A DNA stretch of 64,000 bases from NCBI RefSeq assembly GCF_963259705.1, contig NC_081850.1:41997167-42061166 (forward strand). Reading direction: 5' to 3'. Each line of letters begins with the position of its first letter. The stretch's first letter is position 1. The DNA comes from Myotis daubentonii (taxonomy: Eukaryota; Chordata; Mammalia; Chiroptera; Vespertilionidae). Under the pieces are notes generated by a model that was given only the letters and a program-made list of their open reading frames with translations, had not been told where the DNA came from and did not search any database. This document shows positions 1-10,337 of this stretch, in pieces. The translations under genes were made by a program, and so were the position numbers.

Positions 1-724
1 CAATTATAGCCAACAGCTATAGTTGTAAGCTTGAACCTATGGTCCGAACACGTGGCCCCACATGCCTGAGTGATGTGGGCTTGATAGCATTCAGGTGGGT
101 GTAATTGAGTAGGATCGAAACCCAGGAGAATGCTGTAAACATCTTAACCACGTCCTTACTTTGCCTCGTGGAATCTGGCTATACAATAAAGACACGGCTT
201 GTAGGGCTTGTCGATGTCTCTCCATCAGAGAAGCAGCATCCCACCAAGACCCAGCTTTCATTCTCTTGTTGTCTTTTCTAAATCCTTCACCGCCCCCTCT
301 CAGGTTTACCCTTGGCTGTGCTGGCGCGTGACACACTCCCAGCTGCTATTCCCTCCACCAGGTAAATTCCTTTTTGTCATTCTGTGGGAAGCTTTTCCTT
401 CCCTCTTGAGAAAGGGACTACCTCCTTCCGTAAATGAACTTCAAAAGCATTTTTGCAAATGCCTCAATGTAGCTTTTGGGGCAATCAGGTTGTTTTACCT
501 GCCTATCTTCCCAGGACCTGTGCATACCCACCTTCCTAATCTTGACACTGTGCATGGCAAGTGCTAGGCACTTAAATCTTAAATTAATACATCAATGAAT
601 GAATCAATAAAGTAATTGTGCAGCCTCCGGGGGGTTGGGGGGAGTACAAAAAGATCACATGTTCAGTCTAGTCTGCCTGTGCTCTGTCAGCCATGATTCT
701 TAGGGGGCTTAAAAGGAGATTACA
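1..724. other. intergenic DNA without recognised feature
   Basis: This is AT-rich to mixed sequence on the 3' side of TRPM6. I see no splice-flanked coding segment and no clear repeat ends. The short open frames on both strands have no protein-like composition or recognisable motif. Confidence 0.5.
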
Positions 725-1155
725 GCCCTAACTGGTTTGGCTCAGCGGCCTGTGGACTGAAGGGTCCCAGGTTCGATTCCGGTCAAGGGCATGTACCTTG
801 GTTGCGGGCACAACCAGTCACACAACCAGTAGGGAGTGTGCAGGAGGTAGCTGAATCTATATTTCTCTCTCATTGATGTTTCTAACTCTCTATCCCAGTG
901 GTCGGCAAACTGCGGCTCACGAGCCACATGCGGCTCTTTGGCCCCTTGAGTGTGCCTCTTCCACAATATAGCAACTTCTGCGCAAGGGCCACAAAGTTTC
1001 AATCACACATGGTACTTTGTGGAATTTTGTGGAAGAGCCACACTCAAGGGGCCAAAGAGCCGCATGTGGCTCACGAGCTGCAGTTTGCCGACCACTGCTC
1101 TATCCCACTCCCTCTCCCTTCCTCTCTGTAACAAATCAATAAAATATATTTTTTT
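725..1155 (+). mobile_element. Ves SINE interrupted by a hAT MITE
   Basis: A tRNA-derived Ves SINE head starts at about 725 (gccctaactggtttggctc, then the B-box-like ggttcgattcc). Its CT-rich 3' part and the AATAAA-containing tail resume after 1105. The middle is interrupted by a separate DNA element (896-1097). The flanking direct repeat of the SINE (about 711-724 against 1157-1172) is imperfect, so this is an older copy. Confidence 0.85.
896..1097. mobile_element. foldback hAT MITE
   Basis: The element begins CAGTGGTCGGCAAACTGC and ends with the inverse, GCAGTTTGCCGACCACTG. The two arms of about 70 bp are nearly complementary. It is flanked by a perfect 8-bp duplication CTCTATCC (888-895 and 1098-1105), the hallmark of hAT transposition. 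There is no transposase frame, so it is non-autonomous. A relative lies at 59429-59641. Confidence 0.9.
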
Positions 1156-1232
1156 AAAAAGGAGTAGATTATAAACTTTCATAATAGTACTCTAGAAATG
1201 TCTTGAATTATAAATTTTGATAAATTGAGATA

Positions 1233-1374
1233 TAGGGTATCCCAAAAAATGTATACACACTTAACAGCTGATAGCTCAATTGATGTTTCTTTCTTTTCAG
1301 ATTTAATCCATTGGAATTAATAACTATTCAAAGTATGTACACATTTCTTTTTGGGGACAGCCTGTATTTCATTA
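1233..1374. mobile_element. mariner-type MITE
   Basis: The inverted ends TAGGGTATCCCAAAAAATG and the reverse complement of the right end (CAGGCTGTCCCCAAAAAG) match each other, and TA dinucleotides flank both sides (1231-1232, 1375-1376). At 142 bp it has no transposase and is a non-autonomous Tc1/mariner derivative. Confidence 0.75.
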
Positions 1375-1654
1375 ATATGTTTCAACTCCTCCAACCACTG
1401 CCTTTCAAAAAATAATCCAAAATAACTCTTAAAAATCATTTTCAAGTTGATGTATCCAAGCTTTAAAGTTGGAGTGCCCCTTAACATCTTCTACTTTGTG
1501 GGAAAGGTACATAACTCTCTGTATAAAATTTAGTCAACACCCATCTCTTATGTATATCCAAGTTTTTTCCCTCCATCTTAGCTCTTGCCATGTTAAAATT
1601 TTACAGTGATCATGGCCATTCAGTGTAGGAAATGAATTAACATTTTCCACAGGA

Positions 1655-1735
1655 CTCTCTCTCATCATGGATGTTTCTCTCTCTCTCTCCCTCTTCCTTC
1701 CTCTCTAAAATCAATAAAAATATATATTTTTAAAA
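1655..1735 (+). mobile_element. 3' fragment of a Ves SINE
   Basis: Only the CT-rich tail region (tctctctcatcatggatg, a CT run, then aaaatcaataaaaatata) is present. The tRNA-related head is missing. Confidence 0.65.
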
Positions 1736-1894
1736 ATATTTCTATACAAAGAAAAAAACAAGCTCTCCAAAGCCATACCAAAGAATATGCTTCCACTTTG
1801 CACAGCTACAGTCAGAGGAACTGGACCAGAATAGATAATCCCTAATTTAACAGAGATTGCTAGTTGTTCATCAAACTCCTTTTACTCTCTCTTG

Positions 1895-2225
1895 CACATA
1901 TTGCTAGACTGCATTTCCCAGCCTCTTTTGCATATAGGCATGATCTGTTATTAACTGAGTTCTGGCCAATGCTATATGAACAAAAGGATGAGTGTGTCCC
2001 TTTCCCCTCTTCTGGTGACAGGGATGCAGATCCCCAAGAGCAAGCTCAGCATCCTCCTGTTACAGAGGGCAGAACCCCCATCAGCCTGGGTCACAGAAAG
2101 GCTATAGAGCAAAGAACCCAATTAGTCACCCAAGACTGTCCTAGACTGCAGAGTAAACAAGAAATAAATGTCTATTTATCACATTTTGGTGTCTACTTAT
2201 GGTTGTTGTCCAGCCTCCCCTAATA
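1895..2225 (+). mobile_element. probable ancient LTR-type repeat fragment
   Basis: The text resembles old mammalian LTR remnants (gactgcatttcccagcctc, gagttctggccaatg, and an aagaaataaa polyadenylation-like segment near 2158). The open frame across it is not gene-like. Assignment is from memory of repeat consensus sequences and is tentative. Confidence 0.3.
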
Positions 2226-2546
2226 TAGGGCCCTTTCAATTCTGGCATTCTAGAATGTCATGAATTATTAGTCCTTTGAAAAGAGAAGCAAATGGAGAAA
2301 ACTATGCATGTAGGGGGCAGGGAGTATAGGGGAAATCTCTGTACCTTCCGTTCAATTTTGCTGTGAACCTCAAATTGCTCTAAAAATAATTTCTTTACTG
2401 GTAAAAGCAGATCCAGCTCCACCAATCTTAGATTGAAGATCGTTTTGGCCATGAAATAAAAGTATCTTAAGTATAATCTACACTAATAAAAGAGAAAAAT
2501 GGTAATTGGCATACGACGATACCCTTTTCATTGGCTAATCAGGGCT

Positions 2547-2662
2547 ATATGCAAATTAACTGCCAACTATGATTGGCAGTTAACTGCCAACTATGATTGG
2601 CAGTTAACTGCCAACTAAGATTGGCAGTTAACTGCCAACAAGATGGCGGTTAATTTGCATAT
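2547..2662. repeat. palindromic 24-bp tandem array inside Helitron
   Basis: About three and a half copies of a 24-bp unit built on AACTGCCAACTATGATTGG CAGTT. Each unit is itself an imperfect palindrome (AACTGCCAA / TTGGCAGTT). The block is bounded by the inverted pair ATATGCAAATTAACTGCCA and TGGCGGTTAATTTGCATAT. Confidence 0.85.
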
Positions 2663-3061
2663 GTAGGCACAATGCAGGGAGGCGAAAGGGAAAGCAGGAA
2701 GAAGCCCCCTGCCACTGACAGTGATCGGAAACCCAGGGGGGAGCTAAGAGCTGGGGGGTGGGGCAAAGGCGGCCCTGCCCCCCAGCCATGATCGGAGAAT
2801 CAGGCGCCTTTGCCGCCATGGCCAGTGATAGCAGGAAGTAGGGGTGGAGCCAGCGATGGGAGCTGGGCACGGTCGAAGCTGGCAGTCCCAGGAGCTAGGG
2901 GTCCCTTGCCTGGGCCTAAAGCGAAGCCCACGATCGCGGGGCCGCTGCAGCTGCAGGTCCCCGCCGCCCGGGCCGGACGCCTAGGCCAGAGGTGTTAGGC
3001 CTGGGCAGGGGCGGAGCCTGCAACTGCAGGGAGCTGGGGGTCCCCTGCCCAGGCCTGACAC

Positions 3062-3390
3062 CTCTGCCGGAGGCCTCAGGCCTGGTCAAGGGGCCGATCC
3101 GGTGATTGGTGATTGGAGGGTGATGAGGGTCAACTCCTCTGGCCGAGGCATCAGGCCTGGGCGGGGGGCGGAGCCGGGGATTGGGGGGATATGATGGTCC
3201 CCTTGCCCAGGCCTGAAGCCTGGGTCAGAGGCATCAGGCTTGGGTGGGGGGTGGAGCCAGTGATCAGAGGGAGATGGGGGTCCCCTGCCCAGGCATGATT
3301 CTGGGCCAGAGGCATCAGGCCTGGGCTGGGGGCAGAACCAGTGATGGGGGGAAATGAGGGTCACCTGCCCAGGCCTGACACCTCTGTGAT
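3062..3390. repeat. ~82-bp minisatellite inside Helitron
   Basis: The phrase 'gaggcatcaggc' recurs at about 3145, 3229 and 3310, spacing 81-83 bp, each followed by a G-rich run and 'cccaggcctga'-like text. About four degenerate copies can be made out. Confidence 0.7.
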
Positions 3391-3512
3391 TGGAGGGTGA
3401 TGGGGGTCAATGCCTGAGGGCTCCCAGTATGTGAGAGGGGGCAGGCTGGGCTAAGGGACACTCCCCCACACACACACACCCAGTGCACGAATTTCGTGCA
3501 CTGGGCCCCTAG

Positions 3513-3665
3513 TCTATAATAATAAAAGCATAATATGCTAATTAGACCAGACGTCCTTCTGAATGACCTTCCGGACTAAGCCAGGGCTGCCAGGTCCCGG
3601 GTGCCTGTGGCAGCTGGGGGAAGGAAGGCCTACTCTTGCACAAATTTCGTGCATTGGGCCTCTAG
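3513..3665 (+). mobile_element. short non-autonomous Helitron, head-to-tail with the previous one
   Basis: It begins TCTATAATAATAAAAGC immediately after the CTAG of the preceding Helitron. It ends with the hairpin region (caaatttcgtgcattgggcc) and CTAG at 3662-3665 followed by T. Length is 153 bp and there is no coding capacity. Confidence 0.88.
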
Positions 3666-3671
3666 TTAGTA

Positions 3672-3765
3672 ATAATTTGTCAGCATGCCTACTGTGTGCC
3701 AGAAACTGTCCTAAGTGCTCTATGTACATTATCTTGTATTCCGAGACTAATCCTGCTTGGTAGAC
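3672..3765 (-). mobile_element. MIR fragment
   Basis: The phrase 'ctactgtgtgccagaaactgtcctaagtgc' type core (minus orientation of MIR) is visible, diverged as expected for this ancient SINE. Confidence 0.6.
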
Positions 3766-3769
3766 ATTA

Positions 3770-5065
3770 GGTTCCAGAAATGAATTTGCTCTACCACACT
3801 TGGGTGCAAGAAATGGCACATCACCTTATTTTTCTAAATCTAGATAAAGGTCCGTTCTCTTTAAAATAAGAGAGTCAACCTCAGTAACATTTTCAATTAG
3901 AAAACATGTAAGAACAAAGGTAGCTCACTGAGTGCTTGGAAGCAGAGAAGGGCTTCTAACCTTTAGGCCATCAGACCCCTGGTCCCAAGCCTATGTGATC
4001 CATTCAAAGGCAGGAGCCTCCATTTGTTGCATGACCAGCCTGGATATGTATTGCTCCCTGTGACTTCTCAGGCCATAGCTCTTAATCAGTCCTCCTGATA
4101 TCCATGAACTTGCCCTTCACAAGCCCTGCACCTCTTATGCAAAACACCATCATCTTCCCTATCTTCAGGAGTGAATTTCTCTTCTTTTTCCCAGGGTAGG
4201 CTGCCCCTGCCTCATCAACTCCAAGTTCCAGCCCCCATCAATTTTCCAGAAGTCTTGGTGGGCTTTGAAACTTCTGCAATAAGTCATTAACATCCTGAGG
4301 CAAAGGCATCTATGTACCTTCTTGGGATAGAGGACAGGTCAATATAATGACAGATTATCTGGCCATATTTAGATGGTAAACTGGGTTCAGAGAGGTTAAA
4401 CAAGTTGACCAAGGTCACAAAGTATTCAGTAGCAGAGCTCCAGTTCAAATCTAAATCGATCTGGCTCCAAGGTCTAGCAAATTTTCTACCATTCCATGTA
4501 AGTCTGTCTGGGAAAATTCAAGGCAGTCACAGGACTAAGAGGCTTTTTGTGACAATAGGCTATAATTATAAATCATCTTGAATAACATGAAATATTTGAA
4601 ACACTCACTGAAATCCAAGTCTTACAAAGTCTTTTCATTTGAGATCTTCAAAGTTCAAAGTTGGCATTCAAATAGCTACATTCTATTTATACAAACACAC
4701 ATTTATACATATGTACATACAAATAAGCAAAGAGAATTATTAAAATCATAAATTTTTAATAACATTTTGCAACTAGAATTCTGAAGTCACATATCTAATG
4801 AATTATCCTCATTAAAAAGCACAATTAAATCTTATTTGACCCATCTTAATGACAGCTTATAAAACTTGCAAGTTAACATTTTAGTTACAGAAACATCTAA
4901 ATATTTTTAAGAAGACAGAGGATTTTAATACAATAAGAAGACAGTATTTGTCCTAACACAAAAATTAAGTAATTATTAAGATAAGTGATAATCACTTAGA
5001 AGGCCCGAGTTCTAGTCCATCCTCTGACACTAACTATATTAACTTTAGATGAAGCATATCTATTT
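3770..5065. other. intergenic DNA, one MIR, otherwise nothing recognised
   Basis: Apart from the MIR piece at 4370-4480, this stretch shows no open frame with protein character and no repeat termini. Confidence 0.5.
4370..4480 (-). mobile_element. MIR fragment
   Basis: The MIR-typical text 'agaggttaaacaagttgacc' and 'aaggtcacaaag' followed by 'cagagctccagttcaaatc' identifies a diverged MIR in minus orientation. Confidence 0.65.
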
Positions 5066-5067
5066 GG

Positions 5068-5165
5068 AAGGAAGGAAGGAAGGAAGGGAGGGAGGGAGGG
5101 AGGAAGGAAGGAAGGAAGGAATCAAGGAAGAAAGAAAGGAATTAAGGAAGGAAGGACAAGAGAGG
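5068..5165. repeat. (GGAA)n/(GGGA)n purine microsatellite
   Basis: Uninterrupted GGAA and GGGA units occur from about 5068 to 5120, continuing as degenerate GA-rich sequence to 5165. The Lys/Glu/Gly-rich frame across it is an artefact of the repeat. Confidence 0.9.
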
Positions 5166-6091
5166 GAGGATGGAAGAGAAAAATATTTTCTCAATATAGT
5201 CTATACTGTTCAAGGCTGGCCTAAAGTCACTTGAAATCCTGATGCATCCTTTAGAATCAGTCTGGAATACTGCACTTTGGTTATTCCACTACCACTGGAG
5301 AAGATGGGATGAAACAGCCTGACACCATTAAATATTTGATTTATCTAAATCTCTTTGTTCTGATTCCATGCACTTCAAGCAACTCTCTGATTATAATCCA
5401 GCTTCCAAGGTCTCCAGGGACACAGTATGATGGTTAGGCTGATAAATTTTTATAGTTTGCATAGATTCTATTTTTCAATATAAACTGATAACTGGAATGA
5501 CACTAGATGCTATCAAATAGCTAGTTGTCATACTGACCAACAAATATCTAATTATCTAGGAAGTCAATAAAAAGAAGGCAGAAATGCCAGGGGAGACAGA
5601 AAATTCACTGGCAGATAGTGTTAGACTCATAAGAATCCACCCATCATCTTGCACTTACCTTGTGATGATGTGAAGAAGGAGTGGCTTCACCGTGGACCAA
5701 GCATCTACAAATGGCCATTAACTGTGCAGGAAAGATTTCCTTGACATTGACATGAGGTAACATTCCTCAGATGCCAGTTAAGATTTTCTCTTCCTCTGGC
5801 CTAGGCTAGGTCCTGACTTTCAAATCTGCATTTCAAAGCATCGTAGGGATTCATGCTCTAGTAATTCTAAGTGTGCTGGGTAGTATTGCCTAGGCTGTAC
5901 ATCATTGATTTGATCCAAGCTCCTCCTTAGGCAGCTGACCTAAGTCACTTAACTTATAGGTGGCATTTTCAAATCTTTGCAATGGACATAATAGACCTAG
6001 CCCATCAGGTTGGTTTTCAGATAAGTGAAATTATACATATCACCTATTTATCTCTAGAACATAATGAGTGCTCAATAGAAGTTGCCTGTAA
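5166..6091. other. intergenic DNA, nothing recognised
   Basis: This is AT-rich unique-looking sequence. A weak MIR-like phrase occurs around 5930-6010. No coding feature is visible. Confidence 0.45.
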
Positions 6092-6309
6092 TCCTATATA
6101 ATAAAAGGCTAACATCAAATTGTCCCCTTGACTGGGAGTTCGACCAGGAGTTCAACCAGGGGGCACCAACCACCCCCCCCAACCCTGATCAGGGGCGGAG
6201 CCAGCCGGCCAACCTCCCTCATCCCCTCTCCCTGGCTGGCCCCATTGGCCTGATCGGGGTGGGCCACCCAGACCCCACCTGTGCACAAATTCATGCACCG
6301 GGCCTCTAG
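6092..6309 (+). mobile_element. non-autonomous Helitron, 218 bp
   Basis: The 5' end TCCTATATAATAAAAGGC follows an A. The 3' end has 'gtgcacaaattcatgcac', 'cgggcctctag' and CTAG at 6306-6309 before T. The interior contains the direct repeat 'ggagttc(g/a)accagg'. No coding capacity. Confidence 0.9.
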
Positions 6310-6867
6310 TAATAATATAAAAGTTATCATTATAATCATTATTGTTGCTGGGCAATGATGGATCAACGTATTGTAAACTCTGTATTTGTCTTGGAGATCC
6401 TTTAAGTTTATCTAGTAAGTCTAACCTTAGTGTCAGGTTGTAACACATGGTAAGGCTTATTAAATATTTCTTGAACAGTATATACACTGAACAGCTGTAC
6501 AAAACCAAGGACTATGCCTCCAATAACCTCTGCACCTCTCTTCCTGCCCTGTCCCTTAAGAGGTCCCGGAAGTCCTTTAGCAGTAGACAAACCTCCCCTC
6601 GCGTGAAGCCCAGCCCACGCTTCCTTTCACCTGCAGCATGCATGTGATCTTCCAGAGCATACCACTCTCTACTCCCGCGAGAAAATAACCCACAGTCCTG
6701 CCACCATCCCAGGCTCCCTGTCATCACCCACAGCAGATGGCCGCACATCTCTCCTCCTCCTCTCCATTGTTGTCACCAGCACCTCTACTCCCCAAGTCCC
6801 CACCTACAAGATTTCCGAGGGAAGTAGGGAATTCCAAAACGAGGCAACACTTACTGCGAGTTTACTA

Positions 6868-7215
6868 GGGCTTCCATAAAGTAACACAGGCTAGCTAGGG
6901 TGACTTAAACAAGACAAATGTATTTCCTCACAGTTCTGGAGGCTGGGAGTTCAAGATCCTGGTGTTGGCATGTCTTGTTTCTTCTGAGGCCTTTCACTTT
7001 GGCTTACAGACAGTCACCTTCTTTCTGTGTCTTCACATTATCCTCTCTCTGTACCTGTGTGTATCCTACTTGCCTCTTCTTTTAAGGAGACCAGTCATAT
7101 TGGATCGGGGCCCACCCTAGTGACCTCGTTTCACCTTAATCATCTTGAAAGACCTTATCTCCAGATATGGTCACATTCTGAGGCACTGGGAGTTAGGATT
7201 TCAACACATCAATAA
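6868..7215 (-). mobile_element. ERVL-MaLR-type solo LTR, minus orientation
   Basis: Recognisable MaLR LTR text in reverse orientation: 'agttctggaggctgggag', 'cctcgtttcaccttaatc', 'gaccttatctccagatatgg' and 'cacattctgaggcactggg'. No internal retroviral genes are present. Confidence 0.65.
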
Positions 7216-9251
7216 CGGAAGAACACGAATCAGTCTATAACACACACTAAGGGGTTATTTTGGTTACCAAAGCATCCCAAGGCTCTGTGACCTCTTAGTT
7301 GGTGACTAATAGGATACGGAAGAAGATTCATTAGAAGCCAAAGTACAACCACATGATGCCACGATGACTGATTCCCCCAAACCCCTCTAATGAAGGCAAT
7401 TGTTAGGTCCACATTCGGATAGTCATTAACCTACCATAATACCTGCAAAGACTTTGTGACTAATTCAGAAAACAAAATTTCTATAGGTTCACAATGAAAA
7501 ACAATCACTAGAAGATAAGTATTCTAAAGGAAGTTGGTTGCTGAAAGACACTGACAACTTATAGGCCAACATTTTTTTATTACTAATTATTTTGTCAGCC
7601 CCATACTGACAAAATGTCTCTCCATTCACATTTTTGTAAAACATCAAGCTTTACAGACACCAAGATTTTAAACCTGCTCTCTTTTCATATCCCAAAATGC
7701 CACCAATGATGGCACAAACTTTGGGCTTTATTTCGTCTAGAAGACTTTCTTTGGGCAGACGACGGCAAAAGAAATTAGCTGGGAAAACCTAAATCCATCC
7801 AAATAAATAGAGACACTGTGAAATGGTGAACTTCCTGATTTTGAATTATTTAATTAGCTTCAAAACAGAAAGGGAAAAATAAGCTTATTCCCCTCGGAAA
7901 GGAAGAAATAGCAGAAACTACTTTTGTGTTTATACTGAAACAGGTCCACTGAGCATCCTCTGTAAACATTAAATAATGATCACATAGTATCAAAAATGAA
8001 AGCCCTTATTATTTATTGAACTGGATCCCATGCTCACAAGAAGCCTCTTAAATGAGATTCTCAAAGGACTTTGTAAATGCTCTCTTATTATTGTTCACTT
8101 TTGTTTGAAAAGGTAAGTGTCTCATCTCCATTTCAGAGTTAGGGGGTAAGAGAAAGGTTAAATGAATTATATAACATTATACCAACATCTGCCAAGGATA
8201 GAGATGGCATTTGTTATCCCTTGAGGAGCAAAAATCCCTCTTTGAAAATTAAGCAATTTAACTAATTACTTTTAGGAGCGAGCTTCACAAAAATATATTT
8301 TATCTGTGCATCATGGTCTAAAAAAAAGAGTCAAAATTAATAACTGTGCTAACTTTTAAAAAATCAATGTGGTTTTCAGAATTCCTTCTATTCTATGTAC
8401 CTACCCATGTGGCTGGATATTTGAAATGCTATTTAAGTCTCATTTTCCTTCAGAAGCTAACCTCTATGGAATAAAATACTGTTAAGGAAAAAAAAAATCT
8501 TTTCTGTCATTTGACTTTAACTTATGATAAATTAGCTTCAACTAGTTTCTTAGAAAATTGCCCAAGAAGTGACTATAGAAAATTAAATACCAAAACTTCA
8601 AAGAGGCAAACACACAGCCTTCAAATTCCGACCTCAGAGAATAATCCTCCCCTTGTCATGCTTTGGAGAGATGTGAGTAAAGAAATCGAAGGAGAGCATG
8701 GTAATTAACCATCTTTCAAATGACTTTTCTATCAATCTTCTTTTCAAAGGGTAACACAGTGATGATTATTTCTGGGCAGTTTCTGGGAAGTTATCGTCTC
8801 ATTTCAATCGTCACCAGCAAAAAGGACTCTACTGTGGCATTATCACCATGATGATAAGGGCAAAAACTGGTTGAGAATTCAATAGACAAGGTGTAGACTG
8901 TAAAAAGCTATTTCCTGGAAAATTAACAGAGAGAGATCAAAAGAATTGTGTTGGGTCTTAAGGAATGGGTAATCACTCCCTGCTGGATTAAAAATGCAAA
9001 TCTGATGTATTACCTAGTGAATGAAGTTTATTATCATTTGAAGATTTTATTATTTCAACAAATAGTGTTAAAAGCTTATTATGTGCCATGCTTTGTGCTG
9101 GATTCTGGTGACTGATGGCAAAAGACAACAAGCCATGACACCTGTCATGACTTCCAGAACCTGAGTGGTCCATCTCATCTAAAGCAACAACAATAATAAC
9201 AAGAAAAATTTGTAAACTTGACTAAATTATTTGGGAGGAAATGTAAGTCAG

Positions 9252-9254
<3 letters not shown>
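7216..9254. other. intergenic DNA without recognised gene
   Basis: About 2 kb of AT-rich sequence with weak MIR-like text around 8000-8180. The longest frames (around 8511-8708) lack recognisable motifs and have no splice or promoter context. Confidence 0.45.

Positions 9255-9282
<28 letters not shown>
9255..9282. repeat. poly(T) tract, 28 nt
   Basis: An uninterrupted run of T. It could be the A-tail of an old minus-strand retroelement, but no body is recognisable beside it. Confidence 0.9.
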
Positions 9283-9287
<5 letters not shown>

Positions 9288-9664
9288 ACCACAGAAAGTA
9301 ATAACAGGGCAAGAAACACCCAAAATTGTATGTGATTTCATTCCCTAGAGCTATCAGAACTTTAGCATATCATGGGGCAGAAGTCTCTTCGGGGAATGTA
9401 CCACCTGGGAGAAGGAATGCCTGTGTACAGGACCCTCCAGAAAGCACTCTGAGAACCTGGCTGCTGCCCTGGTCCCCAGATTCAGATCCCACCTGAGAAA
9501 CAGACTTTGTGCTCATACAAGGGGTGTGCTGTCCGTTTTCTTCTGTGGTTCTTAAAAACACCTATTTACTTTAACTTCTTACTTGGCCTAATTCTCTTAT
9601 CCCAGCCTGAAAGTACAGTCCACTGACAGACAGGGTACAGGATACACCTTAAGATTCGACATTT

Positions 9665-9886
9665 TGCCCTAGCCGGTTTGGCTCACTGGATAGAGCATCG
9701 GCCTGAGGACTGAGGGGTCCCAGGTTCGATTCCGGTCAAGGGCATGTACCTTCGTTGCAGGCACAGACCCAGTAGGGGGTGTGCAGGAGGCAGCTGATCG
9801 ATGCTTCTCTCTCATGGATGTTTCTAACTCTCTATTCCTCTCCCTTCCTCTCTGTAAAAAATCAATAAAATATATTTAAAAAAAAA
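9665..9886 (+). mobile_element. Ves SINE, full length
   Basis: The tRNA-like head (gccctagccggtttggctc, B box ggttcgattcc), the middle (caggaggcagctgatcg) and the tail aaaaaatcaataaaatata are all present. A perfect 14-bp target duplication AAGATTCGACATTT flanks it at 9651-9664 and 9887-9900, so it is a fairly recent insertion. Confidence 0.95.
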
Positions 9887-9944
9887 AAGATTCGACATTT
9901 GTCCAGAAGTCAACATTTTTTAGCACGAACCCGAAATCTAAACT

Positions 9945-10108
9945 TGGAAGAGAGGGAGAGGGAAAGGGGAAAGGGAACGGGGAGTGGGGGGGGAGAAATG
10001 GAGGGACAGAGGAAGAAATGGAGGGAGAGAGAAAGAGAGGGGAAGGAAGGAAGGAAAGAAGGAAGGAAGAAAGGGAGGGAGGGAGGAAGGAAGGGAGGGA
10101 GGAGATAG
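9945..10108. repeat. GA-rich low-complexity purine tract
   Basis: Mixed GAGA, GGAA and GGGA units. The Arg/Glu/Gly-rich and Ser/Pro/Leu-rich frames on the two strands result from the repeat. Confidence 0.9.
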
Positions 10109-10337
10109 GTGAGTGATCTTCATCACTCACATGATATAAAGAAGGCAATAAATATCCTTTGAATAGAACTAACCAAATGAATGAATGAATACATCACGCT
10201 TTTGTGATCATGAACACTCCAAGTCAAGATAATCACATTAGCATTTGCATGCAAGCAATCCCACAGTGAGCAGTTCATCTTTTTAAACGTTATTCTGGTG
10301 ATTTTTCTTATTTTAAAAGAAAAGGACAGAGGCAGAG

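Larger units (their letters stand above)
2477..3512 (+). mobile_element. non-autonomous HeliBat-type Helitron, 1036 bp
   Basis: The 5' end is TC (TCTACACTAATAAAAGAG) after an A. The 3' end has the Helitron hairpin GTGCACGAATTTCGTGCAC followed by CTAG at 3509-3512 and a T. The interior is GC-rich and carries a palindromic short tandem array (2547-2662) and an approximately 82-bp minisatellite (3062-3390). No Rep/helicase frame is present. It abuts a second Helitron with no spacer. Confidence 0.9.

Noticed and set aside
1864..2223. 119-codon plus-strand frame
   Set aside because: It overlaps probable LTR-type repeat text and shows no protein motif.
5049..5234. Lys/Glu/Gly-rich 61-codon frame
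   Set aside because: It is the translation of a GGAA microsatellite.
9665..9740. tRNA gene suggested by A/B-box-like sequence
   Set aside because: It is the tRNA-derived head of a Ves SINE and does not fold into a complete tRNA; the same holds for the other SINE heads.
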